From contig MGOU01000017.1 of the NCBI GenBank assembly GCA_001795385.1, forward strand, positions 1 through 48,274: a DNA stretch of 48,274 bases. Reading direction: 5' to 3'. Every line of letters starts with the position of its first letter. Position 1 is the stretch's first letter. Both the position numbers and the translations under genes were made by a program. The DNA comes from Clostridiales bacterium GWD2_32_19 (GTDB taxonomy: Bacteria > Bacillota > Clostridia > Lachnospirales > UBA12420). The notes below the pieces were generated by a model. The model did not search any database. It saw only the letters and a program-made list of their open reading frames with translations, and was not told the DNA's origin. This document shows, one piece after another, positions 8,760 to 18,857 of the stretch.

Positions 8760-10037
8760 ATGAAAGAATTTTTATTGAGAGAACAATCAAGGATATTGAC
8801 ACTAATTCATAGGTTGATGTATATTATTAGTTTTTTTACATCGAGCTTTTTATTAATATACTTTTTAAAACTAACAAATTGGGATTTAAAAATAATATCG
8901 ATGCACTATATAGCAAGTTATGCATCATTGATAATAGGGTTTTTCTTGGTGGGAATGGTAATCAAAAATAATAATATTTTTAAGATATACAGGTTGGGGA
9001 TATTGACACAAATAATATATTTGTCTGTAATAATGTACATGGCTACAGAAATAAGAAGCTACATAGTAATTTTAGGAGTTATAAAAGGCTTATCTGAGGC
9101 GCTTTACTGGGTACCAAGACACTATATGATATATAAAATGAATAAGTCTAAAGCTGCTAATAAATTTTTCTGTATAGATCAAACAATATCAAAAATTCAA
9201 GATATAATATTACCAGTACTTATGGGTGGATTAATAGCATATACAACTCAAGGATATACAGTATTACTTGCGATAATGATTTTAATACTTACAATAGCAT
9301 TTATGGTATCGAGTTGGCTAGACTTAGGAGAAGAAGAGATAGAACCGCTCAAAATACACAAACTCAAAAGCTTTGTAAGAAGTGAAAATATAAGTAAAAT
9401 AAAAAAGATGTATTTATCAGATTTTTTCCATGGAGTAGCAACAGGCGGGGTACTCATGCAGGTAGTTACAATGCTCATATATATAGTATACAAGTCAGAA
9501 TTTGGACTCGGAGTATATAGCTCAGTATTGGCACTCATAATAGCAATTATTACATTCCTTATGGGTCAGTATGTGAAAGATGATAAGTTTGAAAAAATAC
9601 TAAAAATATTATGTATACTCACAGTAGTTGTAATGCTGGGACTGGTATACAAAGTAAACGATATTACACTAATTTTATATAGTGTAATAACAGGAATATC
9701 ATTCTCAATCATAAACATAATAGGCAATGCAAACTTGGTGAAGCTAATCAGGAAAGATAATGTAAAGGAGTATACATTAGAGCATATAATGTTGAGAGAA
9801 ACCGCAATAGGCGTAGGGAGAATCGTGGGATACACAGTGCTTTATAATATAGGAAGCTTAAGTAATAATATAAATTCATTAAAAATGATGCTACTATTTT
9901 TAACGATATGTATAACAATGAGAGTAGTAGAAATAATTTTTTCACTAAAAGAAAGGGACGAACACACGATCCACGCATTAAGCATATTGAAGCTTAATAT
10001 GAGGGCGTTCAAATTCTATCTAAAAAAACAAATATAA
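8760..10037 (+). CDS. MFS-like membrane transporter
   Basis: A 425-residue, very hydrophobic protein with roughly twelve predicted membrane segments and a charged loop in the middle (around residues 185-220, L-D-L-G-E-E-E-I-E-P). This is the two-bundle layout of the major facilitator superfamily. It resembles the small YqgE-type MFS group of Firmicutes, but no substrate can be read from the sequence. Start is ATG 8760 after GGGGG. The YgjP-type gene follows after 16 nt, so the two may be co-transcribed. Confidence 0.6.
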   Translation: MKEFLLREQSRILTLIHRLMYIISFFTSSFLLIYFLKLTNWDLKIISMHYIASYASLIIGFFLVGMVIKNNNIFKIYRLGILTQIIYLSVIMYMATEIRSYIVILGVIKGLSEALYWVPRHYMIYKMNKSKAANKFFCIDQTISKIQDIILPVLMGGLIAYTTQGYTVLLAIMILILTIAFMVSSWLDLGEEEIEPLKIHKLKSFVRSENISKIKKMYLSDFFHGVATGGVLMQVVTMLIYIVYKSEFGLGVYSSVLALIIAIITFLMGQYVKDDKFEKILKILCILTVVVMLGLVYKVNDITLILYSVITGISFSIINIIGNANLVKLIRKDNVKEYTLEHIMLRETAIGVGRIVGYTVLYNIGSLSNNINSLKMMLLFLTICITMRVVEIIFSLKERDEHTIHALSILKLNMRAFKFYLKKQI

Positions 10038-10053
10038 GGTAGGCGAGAAATAC

Positions 10054-10782
10054 ATGGAGGCACAGTCTATAAAGTACAATGGCAAAGTCATAAATTATGA
10101 AATAGTCAAGCGTAAGAAGAAAAATGTGTCGATAACAGTTCAAGCGGAGGGGAAGGTAATAGTGTCTTTACCTTTTTCTGTAAGTGCAAAAAAGATAGAG
10201 GAAATAGTGAGTTCTAAGGCAGAGTGGATTTTAAACAAGATAGAAGTTATGAAGAAGAAAAGTGATAGTATAAAGGAAAAAAAGTACATAAGTGGAGAAA
10301 AATTTTTATATTTTGGGGATGAATTTGATCTAGATATTATAAAAGACGATACAATCAAAAAAGATGCAGTGAGGATAAATGAAGATAAGATAGAGATTAG
10401 GATAAAAAGTGATTTTGCAGATAATCAGGAAAAGGTAAAAAAGGAACTTAATAAGTGGTATATGGTAGAAGCTAAAAAATATATAAATTTCAGGGTTGAG
10501 ATGTGTGTCGAAAGGCTTGGAATAAGACCTGAGTTGGTTAGGATAAAACTGTTAAAGCGAACATGGGGCATATGTACCAGTAAGGGAATTATAAGTCTAA
10601 ATTGGAGGCTTATCATGACTCCGGTGGAGGTTATGGATTATGTGATAATACATGAACTGTGTCATCTTAAACATCATAATCATTCTAAGGATTTTTGGAG
10701 TTTAGTTGGAGTATATATGCCGGACTACAAGAAAAAGAGAGATTGGCTAAAGCATAACGGTGGAAGAGTAAATTTAACCTAG
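10054..10782 (+). CDS. YgjP-like (M48/SprT-like) metallopeptidase domain protein
   Basis: A 242-residue soluble protein of the YgjP/DUF45 family. The zinc-binding motif is clear: H-E-L-C-H-L-K-H-H-N-H near residue 200, followed by K-D-F-W and a C-terminal W-L-K. Typical family features R-T-W-G-x-C and S-L-N-W-R-L precede it. The family normally has about 230-245 residues, so it is complete. The cellular substrate is not known. It lies 16 nt after the MFS-like gene. Confidence 0.85.
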   Translation: MEAQSIKYNGKVINYEIVKRKKKNVSITVQAEGKVIVSLPFSVSAKKIEEIVSSKAEWILNKIEVMKKKSDSIKEKKYISGEKFLYFGDEFDLDIIKDDTIKKDAVRINEDKIEIRIKSDFADNQEKVKKELNKWYMVEAKKYINFRVEMCVERLGIRPELVRIKLLKRTWGICTSKGIISLNWRLIMTPVEVMDYVIIHELCHLKHHNHSKDFWSLVGVYMPDYKKKRDWLKHNGGRVNLT

Positions 10783-10829
10783 GCGTAAAAGGTTTCTTTG
10801 TTAACTCATCTGTTTCAGGATAAAAGAAA

Positions 10830-10858
10830 TTGACAAAAACGAATGATTATGGTATAAT
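10830..10858 (+). promoter_or_regulatory. Consensus sigma-A promoter
   Basis: A perfect TTGACA (10830-10835) and TATAAT (10853-10858) with 17-nt spacing, 32 nt before the start codon of the small secreted protein. This should be a strong promoter. Confidence 0.85.
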
Positions 10859-10890
10859 ATGTAAAACTTGACAGGAGAGGTGAAAGCTAA

Positions 10891-11382
10891 ATGGGAAAAT
10901 TAAATGAAAAAGTTACGGCACTTACAGTAGCATTAACAGTTTTAGCAGGAGGAATTGGTATAACTGCTGCACAAATATTAAAAGGAAATGTTAAAGAATC
11001 AGATTTTGGTATTACTGAGAAAGCAGTAGAAAAGGAAAAGGAAAAGGGTACTGATATAATTAGTATATATGCATATCCCGAAGAAGGTATTACAATTAAT
11101 GGATTAAATGAAAAATATCAAGGGCAAATTACGGTGGTTGGTGAGGAACGTAATGGAAGATTTATAAATATTACAAATGCTGCTATAATAACAAGTGGAA
11201 ATGGTGAAATAGCTTATGCTTTAAAAAGTGATGAAATATATAGTAATGACATAGAAGGACACAGTGAACTAAAAGTAAATGTTGTGGTTGGAGAAGATGA
11301 AGTTCTGACAGATATAGTGGGAGTAGAAGTTAAAGAAAGTGAAGAAGTGGATACAGAAGTTGATATGGAAATTAATAATTAA
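10891..11382 (+). CDS. Small secreted or membrane-anchored protein, unknown function
   Basis: A 163-residue protein that I do not recognise. Residues 8-28 form a hydrophobic segment (signal peptide or anchor) with A-G-G-I-G-I-T-A-A. The mature part is acidic, starts with a Lys/Glu-rich linker and looks beta-rich. It ends in a run of Glu and Asp. The gene has its own near-perfect promoter and a strong terminator, so it is a well-expressed single-gene unit. Confidence 0.6.
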   Translation: MGKLNEKVTALTVALTVLAGGIGITAAQILKGNVKESDFGITEKAVEKEKEKGTDIISIYAYPEEGITINGLNEKYQGQITVVGEERNGRFINITNAAIITSGNGEIAYALKSDEIYSNDIEGHSELKVNVVVGEDEVLTDIVGVEVKESEEVDTEVDMEINN

Positions 11383-11401
11383 ATATAGAAAAATAATAGG
11401 G

Positions 11402-11425
11402 CGTGATTTATCACGTTTTTTTTTT
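11402..11425 (+). terminator. Rho-independent terminator
   Basis: CGTGAT-tt-ATCACG stem followed by at least nine T residues, 20 nt after the stop codon. Confidence 0.85.
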
Positions 11426-11613
11426 GAGAAAAAAAGGATAATGAAGAAATAAGATATTAACATTGAGGTAAGAAATAAATTTCCACATGGCAAATTAATA
11501 TAAGACAAAAAGTAATAAAAAAATACAAAAAAAATTCAAAATGGTTGACTATTTTTGATTCTTTTGATAATATAATACAAGTAAGGTAAATATTTCACTT
11601 GGAGGGGACAGAG

Positions 11614-13314
11614 TTGAGCATAAAGTCAAAATTAATTATAGGGTGTATTATGGTTATTGGGGTTTCTTTATTGGTTTCGATTATACCGATAAGAAATATG
11701 ACCGGAGGAATGATTAAGGATAGCATATCAACATCAAACTTGGAGAAAAGCAAACTTCTTATTGGCATGTTTTCGGAAATGCATTATGGTGAATGGAAAG
11801 TTAATAATGGAAAGCTTTTTAAAGGAAATATGATTATTAACGGTCAAGATATAATAGATACTTTTATAAGTACAACAGACAAAAATATGGAATATACATT
11901 TTTTGCTGGTGATACTAGGGTGTTAACATCTTTAAAAGATAAAGAAGGTAAGTATTTTATAGGTACTAAGGCATCACAGAAAACTCTAGATAAGGTTTTA
12001 AAGGATGGAAAAGAGTACGAGGATGTTGTGACTTTGGAAAATAATAAAAAGTACATTTCGTCTTATATACCTTTGAAAAATAAAAAAGAAGAAGTCGTTG
12101 GAATGTTTTTTTCTGGGGTAGATTATGAAATAATAGAAAGTACTTCAAAGCAGATTGATAGTTTTGCTCTTATGATGGGCGTGGCGGGGTTGCTTATTGC
12201 TATTTTAGTATCATACATTTTGGCAAAAGATTTTGCGTCAACAATAGGAATTGTAAATAAAAGTCTACACGAAATAGCTCAGGCGGATCTTACAAATAGT
12301 CTTGAAGGAAAGTATTATAACAGAAAAGATGAATTTGGAAATATTTTTAAAAATATAAAAAGCATGCAAACTGCTATAAGTCAGATTCTTAATAATATTA
12401 TAAAAGAAACTGATAGTATAAATAGTAGGATAGTTAAAACAAATGATAGTATAGTAATTCTTACAGAAAATGTCCAGGATGTTTCTGCAACGACACAGGA
12501 ACTTTCAGCTAGTATGGAAGAAACAGCGGCATCTACAGGAATGATGAAATCAACTTCTGAAGAAATAGAAACAGCTATTAACCATATAGCAGAAAAGGCT
12601 AAAATAGGTTATAAAAAGACAGAAGAAGTTATAGAAAGAGCTGATAGATTACGTGAAGGAGCAATTGTTTCTAGAAAGACGGCTAATGAATTATCAAGTA
12701 AGGTAAATGTTAGATTAAAAGAAGCAATAGAAAAATCATATTCTGTTAAGGAAATAAAAGTTTTATCGGAAGCAATACTTGAGATAGCTTCAAGAACAAA
12801 CCTTCTTGCACTTAATGCTTCGATAGAAGCAGCAAGAGCAGGTGAAGCTGGGAGAGGATTCTCGGTTGTAGCTGATGAAATAAGAAAACTTGCAGAAGGT
12901 TCTACGAATACGGTTGTACAAATTCAAGATGTAACTAAGGTGGTATTAGATTCTGTAGAAGACCTTGTAGGTAGTTCGAATGAAGTGATAGAATTTATAA
13001 ATAGTAAGGTTGTAAATGACTATGATACACTAGTAAGCACAGGTGAACAATACAGCAATGATGCTAGAGAAATTAATGATATGGTGAGTGATTTTAGTAA
13101 TACATCAGATGAAATTTTGCGAGAGATAAAAGATATGGTAAGAACAATAAAAGAGATAGCAAGTTCGAATGATGAAGCTGCTAATGCAACAGAAAATATT
13201 GCACTAAAATCTGAAACCGTAAATGAAAAAACTCAAGAGATATATGAACAATCAATGAAAATTCAAGAGAGTGTTGAAAAATTAGTGAGTGAAGTTAAGG
13301 TGTTTAAGATTTAA
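11614..13314 (+). CDS. Methyl-accepting chemotaxis protein
   Basis: A transmembrane chemoreceptor of 566 residues from TTG 11614, chosen because GGAGGGG at 11601-11607 sits 6 nt before it. An in-frame TTG at 11599 would overlap that site. Order: first membrane helix (residues ~8-25), an extracytoplasmic sensor of about 145 residues resembling a single Cache domain (F-S-G-V-D near its end), a second helix (~175-200), HAMP, then the coiled-coil signalling domain. The hairpin tip is highly conserved ([21 protein letters not shown]). It should signal through CheA/CheW to the flagellum. The ligand is unknown. The solute-binding lipoprotein encoded next may be functionally linked, but that is speculation. 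Confidence 0.9.
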   Translation: MSIKSKLIIGCIMVIGVSLLVSIIPIRNMTGGMIKDSISTSNLEKSKLLIGMFSEMHYGEWKVNNGKLFKGNMIINGQDIIDTFISTTDKNMEYTFFAGDTRVLTSLKDKEGKYFIGTKASQKTLDKVLKDGKEYEDVVTLENNKKYISSYIPLKNKKEEVVGMFFSGVDYEIIESTSKQIDSFALMMGVAGLLIAILVSYILAKDFASTIGIVNKSLHEIAQADLTNSLEGKYYNRKDEFGNIFKNIKSMQTAISQILNNIIKETDSINSRIVKTNDSIVILTENVQDVSATTQELSASMEETAASTGMMKSTSEEIETAINHIAEKAKIGYKKTEEVIERADRLREGAIVSRKTANELSSKVNVRLKEAIEKSYSVKEIKVLSEAILEIASRTNLLALNASIEAARAGEAGRGFSVVADEIRKLAEGSTNTVVQIQDVTKVVLDSVEDLVGSSNEVIEFINSKVVNDYDTLVSTGEQYSNDAREINDMVSDFSNTSDEILREIKDMVRTIKEIASSNDEAANATENIALKSETVNEKTQEIYEQSMKIQESVEKLVSEVKVFKI

Positions 13315-13425
13315 TGACACATATTAGTTATATATAGTATAAAATAAGATATTTATGAAATGAAACATAAATATAGATATAGGATAACTATATCACTATC
13401 ACAAATTACCTAAGGAGGAAGAAAA

Positions 13426-14232
13426 ATGAAAAAAGTATTACTATCGTTATTAATGATTTTAACAGTAACAATGTTTCTTACAGCATGTGGTGGAGACAAA
13501 AGCAAGCTAGTAGAACCAGTTGTAGAACAAGAAAATGTAGTAGAAGAACCAAAAACAGGTACTGATGTAGACATGAGTAAATTAACAATTGTTACAGAGG
13601 ATTACCCACCTACTAATTATTTAGATGAAAATGGTAACCTTGTAGGAACAGCAACTGAGCTGGTAAAACAAGCACTAGTAAAATTAAACTTAAGCACTGA
13701 TATAATAAAGGTGTATGACTGGTCTAAATCTTATGAAATGGCTTTAAATGATGAAAATGTATTGATTTATGCAATTTATAGAACAGAAGCAAGAGAAAAG
13801 TTGTTTAAATGGATAAAACCAGTTTCTTATGGATATGTATATATGTATAAACTAAAAAGCAATACAGATGTAAAAGTATCAAGTTTAGAGGATGCTAAGA
13901 AATATAAAATTTCTACATTGTCTGAAGATTTCACAGAGCAAGAGCTTTTGAAAAAAGGTTTCGAAATGGATAAAAATATAATAAGCTCACCAAGTCAAAA
14001 AGCAAGTATAGAAAATGTATTTGATAAAAAAGCAGATATCTTTTTGGCAGCTACTGATGATGCTTCAATTGCAAAAGTACTTGAAAGTACAGGACATAAA
14101 GCAGAAGAAATGGAAAAAATATATACAGTTAATGAGCTTACTTCTGTTGGATACATAGCAGCAAGTTTAAAGACTTCTGATGAAATGATTGAAAAATTTA
14201 AAGCAGCAATGCCCGATATCGAAGTTAAATAG
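13426..14232 (+). CDS. Solute-binding lipoprotein, family 3 (amino-acid type)
   Basis: A 268-residue lipoprotein. The lipobox L-T-A-C ends the signal peptide at residue 21. The mature part matches extracellular solute-binding family 3: L-T-I-V-T-E-D-Y-P-P at the start of lobe 1, then D-E-N-G-N-L-V-G. Proteins of this family pass amino acids or similar small solutes to an ABC transporter or a sensor. No permease or ATPase gene is nearby, and the gene ends in its own terminator, so this is an orphan binding protein. It follows the chemoreceptor gene. AAGGAGG precedes the start. Confidence 0.85.
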   Translation: MKKVLLSLLMILTVTMFLTACGGDKSKLVEPVVEQENVVEEPKTGTDVDMSKLTIVTEDYPPTNYLDENGNLVGTATELVKQALVKLNLSTDIIKVYDWSKSYEMALNDENVLIYAIYRTEAREKLFKWIKPVSYGYVYMYKLKSNTDVKVSSLEDAKKYKISTLSEDFTEQELLKKGFEMDKNIISSPSQKASIENVFDKKADIFLAATDDASIAKVLESTGHKAEEMEKIYTVNELTSVGYIAASLKTSDEMIEKFKAAMPDIEVK

Positions 14233-14242
14233 AACAAGTAAA

Positions 14243-14266
14243 AATAACGCGAAAGCGTTATTTTTA
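14243..14266 (+). terminator. Terminator after the solute-binding lipoprotein
   Basis: AATAACGC-gaaa-GCGTTATT stem with a stable GAAA tetraloop, followed by T residues. Confidence 0.85.
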
Positions 14267-14358
14267 TGCTTAAATTTTAGGATCCTGTGCAATAAGTTAT
14301 AGTTATATACTGTTGTATAATGGACATATTATAATAATAACTGTGAAGGGATGATGGG

Positions 14359-15747
14359 ATGAATAATAGCTTTAAGAACTTTCAAGAAAAACGTATGGTG
14401 ATCTTTGGAGAGCTTGTAAAAAGGTATTGGAATGGAAATTTAAATAGTGCAGATGACTTAAATGTTTTAGCACGGGAAATTAAAGAAAGATACGATTTTA
14501 AAGATGAGGATATGACCTTCATTATGGATCATATAAGGGTTGCAATGGGACTCGACCCAAGTGGAAGGCATGAGTTTGATGATGAATTAAATATTATTAA
14601 AAACTCCAGAGAGATAGGTAAGCCAGTTATTGCAAAAATAGCAGGAGCATGTGAGTATTGTGAAGAGGAAGATTGTACATGTGTGGAATCGTGTAAATAC
14701 GAAGCACATATCTATAAGAGAACAACAGGGCCTGAAATTGTGGATAATAATTGTGTTAGCTGTGGGAAATGTGTCACCAACTGTAATTTTGGTGCACTAG
14801 CTGACAAAATAGAATTTATGCCGGTGATTGATCTCCTCAAGGATAAAGAAACTCCAGTCTATGCTACTGTTGCGCCTGCGATTGCAGGACAATTTGGAGA
14901 TAATGTATCTATGGGTCAACTGAGAAGCGCCTTAAAACTGATGGGCTTTAAAGATATGATTGAAGTAGCACTATTTGCAGATATCTTAACGATTAGAGAG
15001 GCTTTTGAGTTTACTCATTTGGTTAAGAAAGAAAAAGACTTTTTCTTGACTAGCTGTTGTTGTCCAATATGGTTTAATATGACCAAGAAGGCTCATCAAG
15101 ATTTGTTTAGTCATATGTCCCCTTCTGTATCTCCAATGATTGCTTCAGGAAGAATATTAAAGGAGCTTTATCCTAATGCAAAAGTAGTATTTATTGCCCC
15201 TTGTATCGCTAAAAAGAATGAGGCAAAGGAATCAGAACTCAAAGGAAGTATCGATTTTGTATTAAATTTTAGAGAGCTAAAAGAAATATTTACAGCGTTA
15301 GATATTCATTTATCTGACTTGCCAGGTGATGATAAAGATCAGGCTTCACTAGGAGGTAGGTTATATGCGAGAACTGGTGGAGTCAGCTTTTCCGTTAAGA
15401 CAGTCGTTAATAGGTTAGAACCAACTAGGCTCATTAAACTGCGGTCTAAGAAGGTAGATGGAGTAAAAGGTTGCAAAAAAGTATTGGATGATTTATCGGT
15501 TGGTGAAGATATTAATGCCAATTTTATAGAAGGAATGGGATGCGAGGGAGGTTGTGTAGGAGGCCCGAGGACAAATATAGAAACACAAAAGGCTACAAAA
15601 GCTGTCAATGACTTCGCAGAGGAATCTTTAATTATGACTCCATTTGATAATTTAAATGTAATGAAAATTTTAAAACAATTAGGGATTGAATCTATTGAAC
15701 AAATTATTGAAAACGAGAAATTGATTAAACTATTAACTAGAGAATAA
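14359..15747 (+). CDS. [FeFe]-hydrogenase-like protein with ferredoxin domain
   Basis: A 462-residue protein. After about 95 residues of helical N-terminus come Cys-rich motifs for iron-sulfur clusters: C-x2-C-x4-C-x-C-x3-C, then C-V-S-C-G-K-C-V-T-N-C. The C-terminal half is the iron-only hydrogenase domain, with H-cluster segments near residues 232 (S-C-C-C-P-I-W), 281 (A-P-C-I-A-K-K-N-E-A) and 391 (E-G-M-G-C-E-G-G-C-V-G-G). The four H-cluster cysteines appear to be present. Textbook catalytic enzymes have T-S-C-C-P-G-W, M-P-C and M-A-C-P-G-G-C, so this belongs to a divergent group and could be sensory or a poorly studied monomeric enzyme. No maturation genes (hydE, hydF, hydG) or electron-transfer subunits are nearby. 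Confidence 0.85.
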   Translation: MNNSFKNFQEKRMVIFGELVKRYWNGNLNSADDLNVLAREIKERYDFKDEDMTFIMDHIRVAMGLDPSGRHEFDDELNIIKNSREIGKPVIAKIAGACEYCEEEDCTCVESCKYEAHIYKRTTGPEIVDNNCVSCGKCVTNCNFGALADKIEFMPVIDLLKDKETPVYATVAPAIAGQFGDNVSMGQLRSALKLMGFKDMIEVALFADILTIREAFEFTHLVKKEKDFFLTSCCCPIWFNMTKKAHQDLFSHMSPSVSPMIASGRILKELYPNAKVVFIAPCIAKKNEAKESELKGSIDFVLNFRELKEIFTALDIHLSDLPGDDKDQASLGGRLYARTGGVSFSVKTVVNRLEPTRLIKLRSKKVDGVKGCKKVLDDLSVGEDINANFIEGMGCEGGCVGGPRTNIETQKATKAVNDFAEESLIMTPFDNLNVMKILKQLGIESIEQIIENEKLIKLLTRE

Positions 15748-15773
15748 TTTTATGTAATATTTCTTAAAACATA

Positions 15774-15801
15774 TTGAATTGCAGAAAAAAAAGAGTATAA
15801 T
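15774..15801 (+). promoter_or_regulatory. Sigma-A-type promoter
   Basis: TTGAAT (15774-15779) and TATAAT (15796-15801) with 16-nt spacing, 39 nt before the next start codon. The following gene therefore need not be read with the hydrogenase gene. Confidence 0.65.
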
Positions 15802-15840
15802 GAAAAAATAAATTATAAAACAGAGAGGAGAAAATTAATT

Positions 15841-16329
15841 ATGATATTAGAATTTAATGAAGAGGAAACAGAAATACTTGTAAAAATGGCGTTTATAAGT
15901 GATATGGTTATCGACGGTATACGTTCTGACGAAGATACACGAGGAGAAATTGATAAGGTTATTCACAAAATATATGAAGGAGCTTTCAAGTCAGGTATGA
16001 ATAAAGAAATTGGGCATTATGTTGATGAAAACACATATGATTTAGAGAATGGATACAGTGAAAAGATATATGACGAGTATATAGAGAAATATGATGAAAG
16101 GGTATTTTGGGAAGAGCTACCTTTCAGACTAGCAGAGAGAGACATTGAGGGAAGCGACAAGACATATAAAACAAGGGAAGAGTATATGAAAGCAGTATGG
16201 GATAAACAAGAAGTATATGAAGAAGAAATCGAAAACAATGGATTAGATAGATTTATAATAGACACATCAAAAGAAAGCAAGCCAAGCAGTAATGGATCAT
16301 GTGGATGCGGATGCGGTCACGATCACTAA
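15841..16329 (+). CDS. Acidic protein with Cys/His-rich C-terminal tail, unknown function
   Basis: A 162-residue cytoplasmic protein I do not recognise. It is strongly acidic and mostly helical. The last ten residues, S-C-G-C-G-C-G-H-D-H, form a short metal-binding-like tail (three Cys, two His) after a Ser/Lys linker. Tails of this type occur on metallochaperones and many unrelated proteins, so no function follows. It is encoded after the [FeFe]-hydrogenase-like gene but has its own promoter. Confidence 0.6.
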   Translation: MILEFNEEETEILVKMAFISDMVIDGIRSDEDTRGEIDKVIHKIYEGAFKSGMNKEIGHYVDENTYDLENGYSEKIYDEYIEKYDERVFWEELPFRLAERDIEGSDKTYKTREEYMKAVWDKQEVYEEEIENNGLDRFIIDTSKESKPSSNGSCGCGCGHDH

Positions 16330-16384
16330 GACTAATATGTAAGGAGTAGGTATAAAATCTTATATAAATAATAATATTGTATCT

Positions 16385-16437
16385 AAAAAACCCCTACAAG
16401 GTAGACAAATGATAAGTCTATCCTTTAGGGTGTTTTT
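16385..16437 (+). terminator. Two-part hairpin terminator
   Basis: An outer arm of A residues plus CCCTA pairs with TAGGG plus T residues, and an inner stem GTAGAC/GTCTAT sits inside it. It ends in GTTTTT. The remaining 16438-16647 holds no gene that I can see. Confidence 0.65.
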
Positions 16438-16647
16438 AATGAAAAGTAATCATACAACAGACCCAAGTATAACAGCTCTTATATATGATTTTAATACCAC
16501 ACTAGAATATTTGCCAAATTATGTTGAAATATGTGGAAAAGTTTTGTATAATAAAGTAATAAGGTTACAAAAAAATGCTTCATAACCATTTTGAGGCCTA
16601 ATGGGTCAGAAAAATTGATATAAAAGTATATATGCATAATTTTAACA

Positions 16648-16676
16648 TAGACAGCACTTATGTATATTGATATAAT
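16648..16676 (+). promoter_or_regulatory. Likely promoter for the glycosidase gene
   Basis: TAGACA (16648-16653) and TATAAT (16671-16676) with 17-nt spacing, 47 nt before the start. Confidence 0.55.
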
Positions 16677-16722
16677 GAATGATATAGCATTTTACTAGGC
16701 ATCGACACAGGGTGGGGTTTAT

Positions 16723-18273
16723 ATGAAGATGGGTGTAAAGATATTTTTTTGTTTTTTGTTTTTTGCTTTTAGCATGAGTATAGCAGAATATTCGCATGCT
16801 GCAAAGGTACATAAGTCAGATGTAATATTGCAATTGGGTGATAATAGGGCTTATGTAGATGAGAAGTTAGTTTATATTGATGAAACTAATAATAAGGTAA
16901 TACCTATTATAAAAAATGATAGGACATTAGTACCTGTAAGATTTGTTGCGGAAAAGTATGCAGATGAGATTTTGTGGGATTCTGTAAGCAAAAAGGTCAC
17001 AATTAATAGTGGGAAAAACCAAATAAATATATTTATTGGAAGCAATGTAATTTATGTGAATGGAAAAGAAAAAGTGATTGATACAGAGGCTATTATTATA
17101 AATGATCGTACATATTTGCCTTTGCGTGCTATATGTGAGGAACTTGGCAAATATGTGTTTTATAATGAGACAGGTTTAATAGTGATTAGTGATAATGATA
17201 AAACTTTGACTAGTGAAGATATAAACTATACTCGGGGGTTATTTTCAGAGCCTATAAAGTATGAGGTAGTAGATTATAATAAAGATAAAGTGAGTGTTAT
17301 TAAGATAAACCCCAAAGATCCTACAATAAATATAGAAGTGTCTTTGCCAAATGATAAGTTAAACAATACGGCAGATTTTTTAGATATAGTAAGCAAAAAA
17401 GGAGCTTTTGCTGCAATTAATGCAAATTTTTTTAATGCATATGGGACTGTGAAAGATCCTATAGGACATGTTATAAGCGATGGTAAAGTAGTTTATGGAC
17501 AGAGTGGTCTAGATAGTGTTTTCATAATGAAGGATAATAGTGTAGCATTTGTAAAACCAATAATACATGTAATAGGTACGACAGATGGTAAGGCTGACAA
17601 TGTATATCTAGGAAATGAAAAGTTTGATTATCATCTGTGGGCTGCATATGGAGTTAATATTTTAGAACAAGATTTGTATTCAGCGATTTTATATACGGAG
17701 GAACGAGGGGACACAGTTAATATTAGTTGTAAAGGGTATGTTATAACTGTAGAAGATGGGTTTGTTAAGAGTAATGAGTTTGTTGAAGAAGCTAAGGAAG
17801 TTATTATACCTAAAGGCGGGAATGTGATATTTATAGGTGCAGATGAAGCTAAATTATCTATGAGTGCGGAAGCTTTTAAGGTGGGCAGAAGTGTTGAAAT
17901 GAAGTATAGGATATTTGATGATGAGGGACATGAAATAAATATTAATGACATAAAGTGTGCGGTATCAGGCGGACCTACTTTGGTAAAAAACGGTGAAATA
18001 GTGGAAGGAATACCTGATAGTTTTTCTAAGGACACCAGATTTACAACTGCTGAGGCCAGAAGAACAGCCATTGGAGTTGATAAGAGTGGTAATATTATAC
18101 TAATATATACGAATAAGGCGAGCATTACTGAGCTAAAGAATATTTCCAAAATATTAGGGTGTATAGATGCTATTAATCTTGACGGAGGAGGATCATCAGC
18201 TATGTATTATGGAGGAAAGTCTATTGTCAGCCCTAGTAGGAAACTTGCCACTGTTTTATATATTTATAATTGA
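16723..18273 (+). CDS. Secreted phosphodiester glycosidase (NAGPA) with copper-amine-oxidase-N-like domain
   Basis: A 516-residue secreted protein. A signal peptide ends near S-H-A-A. Residues ~35-160 form a copper amine oxidase N-terminal-like domain, a non-enzymatic module common in clostridial wall proteins (R-T-L-V-P-V-R-F-V-A-E and R-T-Y-L-P-L-R-A-I two-part signature). Residues ~190-516 are a phosphodiester glycosidase/NAGPA domain: A-A-I-N-A-N-F-F-N near 235, R-R-T-A-I-G-V-D near 450 and N-L-D-G-G-G-S-S-A-M near 485. The family removes N-acetylglucosamine from phosphodiester links; a role on wall polymers or exopolysaccharide is inference. Confidence 0.85.
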   Translation: MKMGVKIFFCFLFFAFSMSIAEYSHAAKVHKSDVILQLGDNRAYVDEKLVYIDETNNKVIPIIKNDRTLVPVRFVAEKYADEILWDSVSKKVTINSGKNQINIFIGSNVIYVNGKEKVIDTEAIIINDRTYLPLRAICEELGKYVFYNETGLIVISDNDKTLTSEDINYTRGLFSEPIKYEVVDYNKDKVSVIKINPKDPTINIEVSLPNDKLNNTADFLDIVSKKGAFAAINANFFNAYGTVKDPIGHVISDGKVVYGQSGLDSVFIMKDNSVAFVKPIIHVIGTTDGKADNVYLGNEKFDYHLWAAYGVNILEQDLYSAILYTEERGDTVNISCKGYVITVEDGFVKSNEFVEEAKEVIIPKGGNVIFIGADEAKLSMSAEAFKVGRSVEMKYRIFDDEGHEININDIKCAVSGGPTLVKNGEIVEGIPDSFSKDTRFTTAEARRTAIGVDKSGNIILIYTNKASITELKNISKILGCIDAINLDGGGSSAMYYGGKSIVSPSRKLATVLYIYN

Positions 18274-18413
18274 AGGATATTTATCCAAAAGGCTTGGTTT
18301 TATGAGATTGATAATGGATACAACTCTATTTAAAGGAAGATTATGTGGCATGTAATGAAATAATGAAAGTAAGTAAGGTTAGAATTATTGAGAACTCGGA
18401 GGAGTGAAGGTAA

Positions 18414-18857
18414 ATGAAGATTCTAATAATAGTATTGTCAGTTCTAATGATTGTAGGTTTGGCAGATGATAAAAAGATACAACCTATAGCGGAAAATTCA
18501 AAAATTATAGAAAGAAATGAGGTGAAAGATTTGATAGTAAATATAAGAACTCTTGATCAAGCAATAGCTAAAAAAAATATGGATGATAACAAAGATATTA
18601 TTTTGTTAGATGTAAGAACGGTAGAAGAATATAAAGAAGTTCATATACCTAATAGTATCCTTGTTACATTAAATGAGATAGATGAAGAAATAATGAGTCA
18701 AAAAGTACCAGACAAGCAGTCAATCATTTATACATACTGTAGAAGTGGGATTAGAAGTAAGATGGCATATGAGATATTGTATAAAATGGGCTATGAGAAT
18801 GTTTATAATATCGGTGGAATAAATACATGGTCTTACGAAACACAAAGAGGAAATTAA
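18414..18857 (+). CDS. Rhodanese-like domain protein with N-terminal signal/anchor
   Basis: A 147-residue protein. A short hydrophobic segment (residues 2-16) suggests export or anchoring. The rhodanese fold is clear: L-L-D-V-R-T-V-E-E-Y and H-I-P-N-S-I, then the active-site loop Y-C-R-S-G-I-R-S with its catalytic cysteine near residue 108, and G-G-I-N-T-W at the end. Rhodaneses carry sulfur as a persulfide; the acceptor is unknown. The start is supported by GGAGGA about 10 nt upstream. Confidence 0.85.
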   Translation: MKILIIVLSVLMIVGLADDKKIQPIAENSKIIERNEVKDLIVNIRTLDQAIAKKNMDDNKDIILLDVRTVEEYKEVHIPNSILVTLNEIDEEIMSQKVPDKQSIIYTYCRSGIRSKMAYEILYKMGYENVYNIGGINTWSYETQRGN

